Positions 27,126-35,913 of a stretch of DNA of 47,207 nt are shown here, one piece after another. The position numbers were made by a program, and so were the translations under genes. The stretch covers positions 1-47,207 of the forward strand of contig CABHOV010000031.1 of NCBI GenBank assembly GCA_902168185.1, in the 5' to 3' direction. Origin of the DNA: an uncultured Bacteroides sp. GTDB lineage: Bacteria > Bacteroidota > Bacteroidia > Cytophagales > Cyclobacteriaceae. Each line of letters opens with the position of its first letter. The stretch's first letter is position 1. A model generated the notes under the pieces. That model had not been told where the DNA came from, did no database searches, and was given only the letters and a program-made list of their open reading frames with translations.

Positions 27126-27818
27126 CTACGCGATAAGCTCCAATAATTCACGCTTCACAGTTTCCATACCGGTGCTGGCTTTGTCAGCAATCATTTTTAT
27201 ATAGGGTATATTTGCGATGTCAGGAAGTTTCGGGTCCACTACATATTTCATGGATTCATACGGAACGTAATTGATTAAACCGGCTGCCGGATATACCGCC
27301 ATGGATGTTCCTACCACCAGGAATATATCTGCTTTCTTTGCATAGTCGGCTGCCACTTCCATCAATGGCACCATCTCGCCAAACCATACTATATTTGGAC
27401 GAAGCTGTGATCCCTTCTCACAGAGGTCGCCTATATTTAACTCCCAGCCTTCAATGGGATATACCAGTCTCTCATCTTTGGTGCTTCGCGATTCGAACAA
27501 GCTTCCATGCAAATGAATGACCTTTGTGGAGCCTGCTCGTTCGTGAAGATTATCTACGTTCTGTGTTACTACTGTAACATCAAAGTAATTTTCAAGCTCA
27601 GCCAAAATTTCATGGCCGCGGTTGGGCATTACTTCGAGCGCCTTCTTTCTTCGTTGATTATAGAAATCGAGCACGACTACAGGATCTTTATACCATCCTT
27701 CCGGTGATGCTACATCCTCCACACGAAACCCTTCCCACAACCCATTCGAATCACGAAACGTAGGGATTCCACTTTCAGCGCTAATACCCGCACCACTTAA
27801 TACTACAAGCTTTTTCAT
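27126..27818 (-). CDS. NAD-dependent protein deacylase (sirtuin) lacking the zinc cysteines
   Basis: A 230-residue Sir2 protein: NAD-binding GAGISAESGIPTFRD (9-23), TQNVDNLHERAG (85-96), catalytic His104 in HLHGS, and late Rossmann VVGTSMAVYP. Tyr53 and Arg56 (FYNQRR) occupy the positions that make SIRT5/CobB-type sirtuins prefer succinyl- or malonyl-lysine. The zinc ribbon expected after HLHGS has no CxxC pairs; only Cys133 is present. This looks like a clade trait, as I recall similar zinc-less sirtuins in Bacteroidota, and does not look like gene decay. Substrates are unknown. Confidence 0.9.
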   Translation of the reverse strand: MKKLVVLSGAGISAESGIPTFRDSNGLWEGFRVEDVASPEGWYKDPVVVLDFYNQRRKKALEVMPNRGHEILAELENYFDVTVVTQNVDNLHERAGSTKVIHLHGSLFESRSTKDERLVYPIEGWELNIGDLCEKGSQLRPNIVWFGEMVPLMEVAADYAKKADIFLVVGTSMAVYPAAGLINYVPYESMKYVVDPKLPDIANIPYIKMIADKASTGMETVKRELLELIA

Positions 27819-27935
27819 ACCCTAATGTAGCTATATTTAATTATATAGGTATAGCACAATCTCCTTTACATCACTGAACGACGAAGTGTCAATTAAGTCT
27901 ATCTTCTGTGTCTGGCAAAAACCAGTCTAAAAAAA

Positions 27936-27971
27936 ATCGGTTAACCATTACAAGAGTAATAGTTAACCGAT
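27936..27971 (-). terminator. Terminator of the TonB-dependent receptor gene
   Basis: A 16-bp stem (27936-27951 with 27956-27971; core ATCGGTTAAC, one mismatch) around a 4-base loop. Read on the minus strand it is followed by a run of eight T. It lies just after the receptor stop at 27994. Confidence 0.92.
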
Positions 27972-27993
27972 GATTTTTATCAAAAAGGAGTAC

Positions 27994-30441
27994 CTAGAAC
28001 CTAAAGCTTATACTAGTTGTAAAGTTTCTTGGTTTCTGCGGATTGATGGTAGACCAACCGTTGTAATAGTCTTCGTTGGTGAGGTTATCAACTTTGAACG
28101 CTATACGGAACGCGTCTGCACTATAGGAAAGTGCTGCATTCAAAAGCGTATAGGATGGAATCATAAATGTACCGGTAGTAGCACGGTCCAGTGTAGCATA
28201 TTCGCTTGCATAGTTCCCACCTACTGCTATACCTACACCTTGCAGAGCACCTTCGCGCAGTCGATAGCTTACCCAAAGGTTCGCCATGTTTCTTGGGCCA
28301 GCACTCTCCGGTCTTCTGCCGATAAAGTCTTCGCTGTCGGTCTTGGTCATCTTGCTGTTGTTATGGCTATAGCCACCCATTACATTCATTCCCGGAAGCG
28401 GTGATGTTACAATGCTGAACTCAATTCCTTTGCTATAGTTCTCTCCGTCCTGCACATAGTAATTCAAGCGTGTAGCATCCTGTCTGACGACGTTCGACAC
28501 GAGTATATCATAATAACTCAAGGTAGCGCTAACCTTGCCGTCATACAGGTCTGTCTTCACACCCACTTCCCATTGGTTGGCCTGTTCGGGATCAAACGAT
28601 CTTACGGTGATGTTATCGCCAGCACCTTCCGTACGGGGAGCAACGTTAGAGAAACCGTTCATATAGTTTGCAAATACAGAGAGTTGATCTTTGATCGGCT
28701 GATATACTATACCAAACTTCGGTGACAACGCAGTCTGATTGCTGGCATCGTCATCCTTGTTTACAAAGTGGTCAACACGCAAGCTTACCATAGCAGATAA
28801 GGTTGGCGTAATGTTCAATACATCTGAAAAATAGGCACTGAAAACTTCCTGCTCTGCCTTGGTGTTGTTCAGCGTAGTCCCGGCAAGACTTGCATCGGTA
28901 GCTGCTTTGGACAATACACCGCTATCATTATCGGTTTCATAAGCCTCAGGATCTGTAATTCCGAAAACAAGTTCGTTTACATCTTTAACACTGGCGTTAC
29001 CTATATATATAGATCCATTTCCCACATAGCCGGTGTCATTGTTCTGCGCGCTGTTGTTATAGTAATCCAAGCCGGCAACAACGCGGTTACGAAGGTTTCC
29101 AATGGTGAAATCGCCAATGAAATTCTGTTGGATATCGGTAGTAAGCGTAGAAGAATTCTGTTTGCTGATATAGCGCCCGAATACGCTTCCTTCTGATATT
29201 GCATAATACTGAGTAGATTCATACAGGTATGAATAGTATCCGTCTGATTTAGCAGAGCTTCTTGAAAGCACAGTCTGCGATCTCCAGGTATCAGAAAGTT
29301 TATAGTTCATCTGGGCCTGTAAGCTGAACGTTGGATTCTTCATCGCCAGATCGTTGCTGGTATAAGAGCGCTTATGATCGTAATTCAATGCATCTAATGT
29401 AGGCACAGTAAGTGGGGCACCACGATCCAGAAATAACATGGTTTGATTCGTATTCTCTGCCGCTAAGAATTCTGTGTTTACAAGGAATGAAAGTCTGTCG
29501 TTCACTTCGTATGCTAGTGATGGAGCAATGAAAAATGATTTCCTGAATCCGGCATCCTGAAAACTATTCTCGCTGTGATAAGCAGTATTCACACGCAATG
29601 CCACTTTCTTTTCTTTGCTAAGGGGTGCATTTATATCTGCCGTAATTCTGTTCAACCCGAAGCTGCCCGTGTTGTACGCTATCTCTCCACCAAACTTCTC
29701 ATACGTTGGTTTTTTGGTTACGATGTTAATCAGGCCACCATAAGAAATAAGGCTGCTTCCGTAGAGCGTTCCCGAAGGACCGCGTACTACTTCAATGCGT
29801 TCGATGTTCGCTATATCCAGTCCGCCATTCGTTAGTCCAGGCAGGCCGTTGATTAACGTTGGCTGCACAACAAATCCGCGGAGCGAAAAATATCCTGCAC
29901 CATCGCCGCTTCTACCTGTAGACTCCCAACGTTTATCAAGGCCAGGGGCATTCTTCAACGCATCGTTGAAGCTGGTAACAACCTGGTCTTTGATAAGCTC
30001 TGAACTGATCGTAGTATATACTTGTGGGTTCTCTATATTCTTCAAAGGAAGCTTGGCAACATAATCACTTTGTTTCCGGTCGAACTCATTTGTTTTATAG
30101 CCGCTCACTACAATCTCATCAAGCTGTTGTGAGTTTTCATTTAATACAACTTCCGGTACGGCAGTGGTCTCACCTGCCTTTACTTCTATACTATATTCCT
30201 TCGTTTCCAGACCGATGAAAGAAACGAGCAAAGTATAGTTACCCGGATCGACATTCTTGATTTCATATTCACCCTTATTGTTTGCAATGGCGCCTTTGTT
30301 TGTGCCTTTAAGGATTACGTTTACGTGCGAGGCTGGTTGGCCGTCGGATGATTTCACTTTACCTTGTACAGAACCTTTGTTCTGTGCCCAAAGGCTTGTG
30401 CTGATCAACAGGAAAAAAAATAATAGATACTTGGGTTGCAT
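27994..30441 (-). CDS. TonB-dependent outer-membrane receptor, siderophore type
   Basis: About 815 residues from the ATG at 30441 (MQPKYLLFFFLLISTSLWAQ signal peptide). The frame continues 17 codons upstream, but that start lacks a signal. Order: a carboxypeptidase-regulatory-like domain (about 22-105), a TonB-box-like LDEIVVSGYK, a plug (about 120-240, with IERIEVVRGPSGTLYGSS), then a 22-strand-type barrel ending in a terminal Phe (NFTTSISFRF). The plug and barrel resemble ferric-siderophore receptors (FhuA/FcuA type). No siderophore or iron-regulator gene lies next to it. Energised by TonB, possibly the one at 42378. Confidence 0.9.
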   Translation of the reverse strand: MQPKYLLFFFLLISTSLWAQNKGSVQGKVKSSDGQPASHVNVILKGTNKGAIANNKGEYEIKNVDPGNYTLLVSFIGLETKEYSIEVKAGETTAVPEVVLNENSQQLDEIVVSGYKTNEFDRKQSDYVAKLPLKNIENPQVYTTISSELIKDQVVTSFNDALKNAPGLDKRWESTGRSGDGAGYFSLRGFVVQPTLINGLPGLTNGGLDIANIERIEVVRGPSGTLYGSSLISYGGLINIVTKKPTYEKFGGEIAYNTGSFGLNRITADINAPLSKEKKVALRVNTAYHSENSFQDAGFRKSFFIAPSLAYEVNDRLSFLVNTEFLAAENTNQTMLFLDRGAPLTVPTLDALNYDHKRSYTSNDLAMKNPTFSLQAQMNYKLSDTWRSQTVLSRSSAKSDGYYSYLYESTQYYAISEGSVFGRYISKQNSSTLTTDIQQNFIGDFTIGNLRNRVVAGLDYYNNSAQNNDTGYVGNGSIYIGNASVKDVNELVFGITDPEAYETDNDSGVLSKAATDASLAGTTLNNTKAEQEVFSAYFSDVLNITPTLSAMVSLRVDHFVNKDDDASNQTALSPKFGIVYQPIKDQLSVFANYMNGFSNVAPRTEGAGDNITVRSFDPEQANQWEVGVKTDLYDGKVSATLSYYDILVSNVVRQDATRLNYYVQDGENYSKGIEFSIVTSPLPGMNVMGGYSHNNSKMTKTDSEDFIGRRPESAGPRNMANLWVSYRLREGALQGVGIAVGGNYASEYATLDRATTGTFMIPSYTLLNAALSYSADAFRIAFKVDNLTNEDYYNGWSTINPQKPRNFTTSISFRF

Positions 30442-30549
30442 ATAGTTTAGTTCGATAGCATTTAGAATTCTGTCAGGACAATACAGTATCACTACACCTC
30501 CATAGGAGGCCTATATATAGCGTTACTTAGATTGATGTTAAATAGTGCG

Positions 30550-30581
30550 CAAATATGATTGCGACAGTGTGAGAAAACAAA
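30550..30581 (-). promoter_or_regulatory. Promoter of the TonB-dependent receptor gene
   Basis: Minus strand: TTTG (30581-30578), a 20-base spacer, then CATATTTG (30557-30550), one mismatch to TAnnTTTG. The leader to the ATG at 30441 is about 100 bases and includes the small inverted repeat CCTCC-ATA-GGAGG (30497-30509), which places a Shine-Dalgarno-like GGAGG in a hairpin. Confidence 0.5.
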
Positions 30582-30880
30582 GGTCTAAACACAATTCACC
30601 TGTAAAATACCCTATAGAAGGTATATGAATAACCTGATTAGTGTAGTTTTAAGGGGGATGCGTGAGACCATTATTGGTCAGGCCGGATTATTAAGCGTCA
30701 GTGGATAATCGTGCGTGTTATTCCGGAACTCGAAAATATTAAACAAAAGTCTGGAGATACTGAGCTATAGGAAGTGAAGTTCTATGCCTGCCCTATTGAT
30801 ATTTTTCAGTGTTTGATGAATAATAAGCCTAAACTTATGTATTGGCGGTGTAGTATAGATATAGGTTGAATCGTATTGGT
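30582..30880. other. Gene-poor stretch upstream of the receptor promoter
   Basis: About 300 bases without a gene that I can support. It contains a possible 27-codon frame on the plus strand (30625-30708, MNNLISVVLRGMRE...) with an AGAAGG-type ribosome site. It also holds AGCCTAAACTTAT (30826-30838), identical to 13 bases of the metal-regulator operator region at 43332-43344 but only as a half-site. Otherwise I see nothing. Confidence 0.4.
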
Positions 30881-31288
30881 CTATTTTGCACACAACTTTT
30901 CAGCAGATTTCCAAGGGTTGATCATTTTACTGTCAGCCGATTCATCAGGGGGAAGAATTCTAAGTTTGCCGTCTGCTTTATCGCTTACAAACTCAAGGAC
31001 AATGCGTGTGCAGAATTGTCCTTTGCCATGATCGATTTCTACCGTGGATAGTGCTTTATCCACCTTTACAATCTGATACTTTTCAACCATAAACAGGTTT
31101 ATTTTCTTATCGCCAAGATTTTTCTCTTTCAGATAATCAGATGATATATAGGGCTGCAGATTGTCCCAATTGGTCATGGCTATCATGAATTCATCTGTGG
31201 CTTGTCGAATCGCTTTTTCATCTTGCGCCCGCACACTGAATGATATCGTGAGTATAAAAAGCAGGGCGGTTAGAGTGAGGGTATGCAT
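30881..31288 (-). CDS. Small secreted hypothetical protein
   Basis: A 135-residue exported protein with a signal peptide ending near SVRAQ (residue 22). The mature part begins DEKAIRQATDEFMIAMTNWD, a helix pattern seen in SnoaL/NTF2-like folds, with later beta strands (INLFMVEKYQIVKVDKALS, RIVLEFVSDKADG). It has two cysteines, in QFCTR and EKLCAK. No function can be assigned. It lies downstream of topA on the same strand, separated from it by the topA terminator. Confidence 0.72.
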   Translation of the reverse strand: MHTLTLTALLFILTISFSVRAQDEKAIRQATDEFMIAMTNWDNLQPYISSDYLKEKNLGDKKINLFMVEKYQIVKVDKALSTVEIDHGKGQFCTRIVLEFVSDKADGKLRILPPDESADSKMINPWKSAEKLCAK

Positions 31289-31344
31289 ATAGATGGGTTA
31301 TCGGTTATTCGAAGATGCAAAATTCAACTTAGAGTACAAATAAA

Positions 31345-31386
31345 AAAGCTTAAAGCAGAACCCCGAGGTTTTCCACTTTAAGCTTT
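31345..31386 (-). terminator. Terminator of topA
   Basis: A perfect 11-bp stem AAAGCTTAAAG (31345-31355) with CTTTAAGCTTT (31376-31386) and inner pairing in the loop. Read on the minus strand it continues into TTTTTT. It lies 38 bases after the topA stop. Confidence 0.85.
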
Positions 31387-31423
31387 CTGCTTAGTATATA
31401 TTCTTAAGTATATCTACCGATAT

Positions 31424-33853
31424 CTACTTCTTCCCTTTACCTGCGCTCTTCTTCGCTGCTTTCTTAGGAGCTGCCTTTTTCGCTGCTGCTTTTTTAACAG
31501 GTGCTGTTTTCGCGGGAGCCGTTTTTGCAGCAGGCGCTGGTTTACCAAATCTTCCTTTTTTCTCAGGAGCATTGGCGGCAAGCGTAACACATTCCTCTAG
31601 CGTAAGATCTGCAGGCTCCTTGCCTTTCGGAATCTTAACATTCTTTTTACCGGCCTTTATATAGGGACCAAAACGTCCGTTCAGAATTTGTATATCCGGA
31701 TTTTCGTCAAAGGCTTTGATCAGTTTATTGGCATCGGCAACACGCTTGTTCTCAATAAGCTCTACAGCCTTCTCCGGATCAATGGCATAAGGATCTATAT
31801 CTTTAGGTATAGATACAAATTTCTTATCGTGCAAAACATACGGACCAAAGCGCCCTATATTTACTACGACTGGTTTCTCTTCAAACATACCTAGATCGCG
31901 TGGCATCTTAAAGAGCTCCATCGCATCATCCATGGTAATGTTCTCAATGAACTGCCCCGGACGCAAGCTCGCAAACTTTGGTTTCTCACCACCGTTGTCA
32001 TCCGGGTTCTCACCAATCTGAACATAAGCACCAAACTTGCCAAGTTTAGCATATACATTCTTACCTGTTTTTGGATCTGTACCCAACTCACGCGCTTTGC
32101 CTACGGATGAACGTTCTATCTTTTCTGTAGAAGAAACTTTTTTATGGAAGGGCTGATAGAAATTATCGATCATCTTCTTCCAGTTCAGTTTTCCGCTGGC
32201 GATTTCATCGAACTCCTGTTCTATTTCAGAAGTAAATGAAAAATCGGTTACATCCGGAAAATGCTCTACCAGAAAGTCTGTTACAACCATAGCGGTATTG
32301 GTCGGGAACAGTTTGTTTTTTTCTGCCCCTGTAATTTCAGTCTCCAATGCTTTTGAGACTGTATCGCTCTTCAGTGTAAATACATTGTACTTGCGCTCCA
32401 CACCTTCGCGCATTTCTTTTACAACGTATCCTCTTTTTTGAACCGTTGTAATAGTCGGTGCGTAAGTAGAAGGTCGTCCTATACCAAGCTCTTCAAGTTT
32501 CTTTACAAGACTCGCTTCAGTATATCTTGGAGGATGACGGGTAAATACTTGCTTGGCGATTAACTCATCCAGGCTTAAGTTCTGTCCTACGGTAAGAGGC
32601 GGCAATACTTTGCTGTTCTCTTCTTCATCCTCGTCATCGCCTGATTCCATATATACTTTGAGGAACCCTTCGAATTTCACTACCTCACCGGTTGCCACCA
32701 ATGTGCGTGGATTAGTAGATATAGCAATTGTAGCGGTAGTCTTTTCAAGTTCAGCATCTGCCATCTGTGAAGCTATAGCACGCTTCCAGATTAGGTCGTA
32801 CAGACGAAGTCCATTCCGATCCATACCTGGATCCATCACCGAAAAATCAGTTGGCCTGATCGCTTCGTGAGCTTCCTGTGCGGATGATGATTTTGTTTTA
32901 AACTGACGTGGCTGAAAAAATTCTTTTCCAAACGCAGACTGAATTTGTCTCATCGCACCGTTGCGTGCCTCATCTGAAAGGTTCACAGAGTCTGTACGCA
33001 TATAGCTGATCTTACCAGCTTCGTATAGCTTCTGCGCTACCATCATGGTTTGTATAACCGAGAAGCCCAGCTTACGCGAAGCTTCCTGTTGCAAGGTAGA
33101 CGTTGTAAAAGGAGGTGCCGGTGATCGCTTGGACGGTTTAGTCTGGAGATCTTTTATACTATACTTGGCGCCTTTGCATGACTCCAAAAATTCCAGTGCT
33201 TCCTCTTCGGTATCAAATCGTTCGGAAAGTTCAGCAACGAGTGTCTTGCCCTTGTCAAGGTTGAACTCTGCGGTTACACGATACGATGACTTTGCTTTGA
33301 ACTCGCTGATCTCACGTTCACGCTCAACGATCAAACGAACTGCTACACTTTGAACGCGTCCTGCAGATAAGCCTGTCTTTATTTTTTTCCAAAGTATAGG
33401 AGACAGTTCATAACCCACGAGCCGGTCAAGCACACGTCTTGCCTGCTGTGCATTTACAAGATCGATATCGATACCACGTGGAGACTGTATAGCATTGAGA
33501 ATAGCGTTCTTCGTTATTTCTGTAAATACGATCCTTCTGGTTTTCTTATCAGTCAGATCCAATACTTCTTTCAAGTGCCACGAAATAGCTTCTCCCTCAC
33601 GGTCTTCATCGCTTGCGAGGTATACCATTTCGGCATCCTCGGCAAGTTTTTTTAATTTTTGTATGATATCTTTCTTACCTTCTGTTATTTCATAAGTCGG
33701 TTCGAAGCCATTTTCCACATCGATTGCTCCTCCACCCTTGGGCAAATCGCGGATGTGTCCCATACTGGAAGCCACCTTAAAATCCTTTCCCAGGTAGCCT
33801 TCGATGGTTTTAGCCTTAGCGGGTGACTCAACAATTACTAGATTTTTTGACAT
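31424..33853 (-). CDS. topA: DNA topoisomerase I with lysine/alanine-rich tail
   Basis: An 809-residue type IA topoisomerase. The Toprim domain has Glu9 (VESPAKAKTIEGY) and DEDREGE (82-88), and the catalytic tyrosine is Tyr284 in ISYMRTDSVNLS. The C-terminal part has topoisomerase-C repeats (GKFGAYVQIG, GRFGPYVLH, GRFGPYIKAG) instead of the cysteine zinc fingers of E. coli TopA. The last 50 or so residues are a Lys/Ala/Pro tail (AKTAPAKTAPVKKAAAKKAA...) like histone H1 or HupB tails, likely to bind DNA non-specifically. It relaxes negative supercoils. A promoter candidate lies at 33876-33905. Confidence 0.97.
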   Translation of the reverse strand: MSKNLVIVESPAKAKTIEGYLGKDFKVASSMGHIRDLPKGGGAIDVENGFEPTYEITEGKKDIIQKLKKLAEDAEMVYLASDEDREGEAISWHLKEVLDLTDKKTRRIVFTEITKNAILNAIQSPRGIDIDLVNAQQARRVLDRLVGYELSPILWKKIKTGLSAGRVQSVAVRLIVEREREISEFKAKSSYRVTAEFNLDKGKTLVAELSERFDTEEEALEFLESCKGAKYSIKDLQTKPSKRSPAPPFTTSTLQQEASRKLGFSVIQTMMVAQKLYEAGKISYMRTDSVNLSDEARNGAMRQIQSAFGKEFFQPRQFKTKSSSAQEAHEAIRPTDFSVMDPGMDRNGLRLYDLIWKRAIASQMADAELEKTTATIAISTNPRTLVATGEVVKFEGFLKVYMESGDDEDEEENSKVLPPLTVGQNLSLDELIAKQVFTRHPPRYTEASLVKKLEELGIGRPSTYAPTITTVQKRGYVVKEMREGVERKYNVFTLKSDTVSKALETEITGAEKNKLFPTNTAMVVTDFLVEHFPDVTDFSFTSEIEQEFDEIASGKLNWKKMIDNFYQPFHKKVSSTEKIERSSVGKARELGTDPKTGKNVYAKLGKFGAYVQIGENPDDNGGEKPKFASLRPGQFIENITMDDAMELFKMPRDLGMFEEKPVVVNIGRFGPYVLHDKKFVSIPKDIDPYAIDPEKAVELIENKRVADANKLIKAFDENPDIQILNGRFGPYIKAGKKNVKIPKGKEPADLTLEECVTLAANAPEKKGRFGKPAPAAKTAPAKTAPVKKAAAKKAAPKKAAKKSAGKGKK

Positions 33854-33875
33854 GCGGATAAACTTTCAAACAGGT

Positions 33876-33905
33876 CAAATATCTGGAAATTTTTAAAAAA
33901 TCAAA
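33876..33905 (-). promoter_or_regulatory. Promoter candidate of topA
   Basis: Minus strand: TTTG (33905-33902), an 18-base spacer, then GATATTTG (33883-33876), one mismatch to TAnnTTTG. It lies 23 bases upstream of the ATG at 33853. The region to 33963 is shared with the divergent phosphatase gene. Confidence 0.4.
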
Positions 33906-33963
33906 TTTCGCGTGTTAATATTGACGTCAAGCAACCTCTATAACAGTCAGAAAAGAATCACAT

Positions 33964-34464
33964 ATGCCGCGCTATTTATATCTCGTACGCCACGCACAAA
34001 GTGCTGAAAAACAGGTCAATCAGAACGATATTGGCCGTGAATTAACATCCGCCGGTGTTAAACAGTCTTTATTAATTGGTGGATATCTTCTACAACAACA
34101 AATAATACCGGATGTGATCATGAGTAGCACCGCAGAACGTGCTCGCATGACTTCCAGTCTCATCGCAGATGCGCTCCGGACGGATCCTGATAAAGTAGTT
34201 TTACAGGAAGATTTATACGAAGCCTCTACGCGAACATTTTTTCAATTCATAACCCAGCTCGAAGATCATCAGCAACACATTATGTGTGTCGCGCATAACC
34301 CGGTGATCTCATACCTGGCAGAATATTTAAGTGGTGCCGAAGTTGGCGATATGGTGCCTGCCGGTATGGCCATCATCAAATTTAATATTCAATCGTGGAA
34401 AGAAGTGAGCCAGGGAAATGGTGAGCTCGAAAATTACGTCACGCCGGAAATGCTTACGCCATGA
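33964..34464 (+). CDS. SixA-like histidine phosphatase
   Basis: A 166-residue member of the histidine phosphatase (phosphoglycerate mutase-like) superfamily in its short SixA form. The phosphorylated His10 is in YLVRHAQSAE and the second catalytic His111 in CVAHNPVISY; an Arg of the pocket is in STAERARMTSS. SixA removes phosphate from phosphohistidine in phosphotransfer proteins, but small members of this family also act on other phosphates. It is 59 bases upstream of the agmatinase-like gene and could share a transcript with it. Confidence 0.87.
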   Translation: MPRYLYLVRHAQSAEKQVNQNDIGRELTSAGVKQSLLIGGYLLQQQIIPDVIMSSTAERARMTSSLIADALRTDPDKVVLQEDLYEASTRTFFQFITQLEDHQQHIMCVAHNPVISYLAEYLSGAEVGDMVPAGMAIIKFNIQSWKEVSQGNGELENYVTPEMLTP

Positions 34465-34523
34465 TCTATACCTGTGGTATGATTATAATGAAGTATTCGT
34501 GCTGATCGAGTCCAGCCATCGAG

Positions 34524-35579
34524 ATGAATAAAAAAGAAGAAATCATTCAAAGCTTTGATCCGAATGGTCCCGGTATAAACGGGAATCTGTTCGGCCTCCC
34601 CTATACGCCCGAAACTTCGGAGATCGTAGTTATACCCGTGCCGTGGGAAGTTACCGTGTCGTATCACACCGGTACAGCTCTTGGCCCCGCCGCTATATTA
34701 GACGCATCGTCACAGGTAGATGTATATGTTAAAGATATACCGGATGCCTGGAAACTAGGTGTGAGCTTAACCAACATTCCGGATAACTTACTGGAGGAGA
34801 GTAATAATCTTCGCGAGCTTTCAGCACAGCACATCCGGCGGGTTGAAAGTGGTGAGCCGATCCATGCCGCCGATCCGCTTATCGCAAAAATCAATGAGGC
34901 TTCCGAAAATCTCAATATATATATCAAGTCAGCAACACAACGGTACCTGCGCGATTCAAAAATGGTAGGTTTGCTGGGAGGCGATCATAGTACACCGCTG
35001 GGTTTTCTGCGGGCACTGAGTGAAAAGTATGAACGCTTCGGCATTCTGCAGATCGATGCACATGCTGATCTGCGCAAAGCGTACGAAGGCTTTACATACT
35101 CACATGCTTCGATTATGTATAACGCGCTGAAATTGCCATCGGTTAGCCGGCTGATACAAGTTGGAATCAGGGATTTTTGTGAAGAGGAACAAGACGTTAT
35201 AAATCGTTCACGAGGTCGCATCTCAACGTTCTTCGATGAAGACCTGAAAGCCTGGCGCTATAAAGGTGAAACGTGGGATGCACTCTGCAACTCTATAATT
35301 AAAGAGTTACCCGCCAATGTATATATCAGCTTTGATATCGATGGGCTCGATCCGAAACTTTGCCCCAACACCGGCACTCCCGTGGCCGGAGGACTTGAGT
35401 TCCAGGAAGCAATTTATCTGATCAAAAAAGTAGCGCAGTCGAGAAAAATTATTGGCTTCGATCTGTGTGAGGTCGCGCCAGGCCAAAATGATTGGGATGC
35501 CAATGTCGGTGCCCGTCTGCTATATAACTTATGCAACTGGATGGCCGTGTCGCAGGGAAAATTAAAAGTTTCGCTTTGA
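34524..35579 (+). CDS. Ureohydrolase (agmatinase/formimidoylglutamase family)
   Basis: A 351-residue arginase-superfamily enzyme. All binuclear manganese ligands are visible: His155 (LLGGDHSTP), Asp178, His180 and Asp182 (LQIDAHADLR), Asp271 and Asp273 (SFDIDGLDP). Family members hydrolyse guanidino or formimino groups, releasing urea or formamide. The length and the insertion of about 50 residues before GGDHS are like bacterial agmatinase-family proteins. The substrate (agmatine, formimidoylglutamate, guanidinobutyrate) cannot be told from the sequence, and no polyamine or histidine genes are adjacent. Confidence 0.88.
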   Translation: MNKKEEIIQSFDPNGPGINGNLFGLPYTPETSEIVVIPVPWEVTVSYHTGTALGPAAILDASSQVDVYVKDIPDAWKLGVSLTNIPDNLLEESNNLRELSAQHIRRVESGEPIHAADPLIAKINEASENLNIYIKSATQRYLRDSKMVGLLGGDHSTPLGFLRALSEKYERFGILQIDAHADLRKAYEGFTYSHASIMYNALKLPSVSRLIQVGIRDFCEEEQDVINRSRGRISTFFDEDLKAWRYKGETWDALCNSIIKELPANVYISFDIDGLDPKLCPNTGTPVAGGLEFQEAIYLIKKVAQSRKIIGFDLCEVAPGQNDWDANVGARLLYNLCNWMAVSQGKLKVSL

Positions 35580-35683
35580 AATGTAGTGTGCTCTATAGCT
35601 TGACTTTACAGCCGGTCGAATCGGGAACTTAAATATTATATCAAAGAAATTTCCGTTCTCCATCGTCAATTCTAAATATCTTA

Positions 35684-35691
35684 TATCTTTG
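35684..35691 (+). promoter_or_regulatory. -7 box of the SRP RNA gene
   Basis: TATCTTTG matches TAnnTTTG exactly and ends six bases before the first base of the SRP RNA stem, the right distance for transcription to start at the RNA 5' end. No clear -33 TTG. Confidence 0.6.
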
Positions 35692-35697
35692 CGCCCG

Positions 35698-35797
35698 GCA
35701 AGCCGGCACGACCAGCTCCTGCTGAACTCCCCCAGGATCGGAAGGTAGCAAGGGTAGGCGGTTGTAGCGGTGCGATGTTCGGCTTGCTATTTTTTTG
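35698..35797 (+). ncRNA. ffs: Signal recognition particle RNA, small bacterial (4.5S) type
   Basis: An RNA of about 90-100 bases that folds into one rod. The ends GCAAGCCG (35698-35705) and CGGCTTGC (35780-35787) pair, followed by GCAC/GTGC. The apical domain has the conserved asymmetric loop CCCAGGATCGGAAGGTAGCA (35731-35750), matching the Ffh-binding core CAGGNCCGGAAGGNAGCA with small changes. A T-run (35791-35797) ends the gene. The RNA binds Ffh and FtsY and delivers nascent membrane proteins to the translocon. Confidence 0.93.
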
Positions 35798-35913
35798 AAG
35801 GTTTTCAGATACGGGATTTAAGTATTCACAATTACATTTTCCATGAACCATTCCTGGTTTTTTATCCTTCTCTTAAAAGATATCCTTAACAAACCGAATA
35901 AATAAAAATCATC

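Noticed and set aside
27970-28404. A 144-codon open frame on the plus strand
   Set aside because: Antisense to the C-terminus of the TonB receptor; Cys/Ile-rich shadow without a ribosome site.
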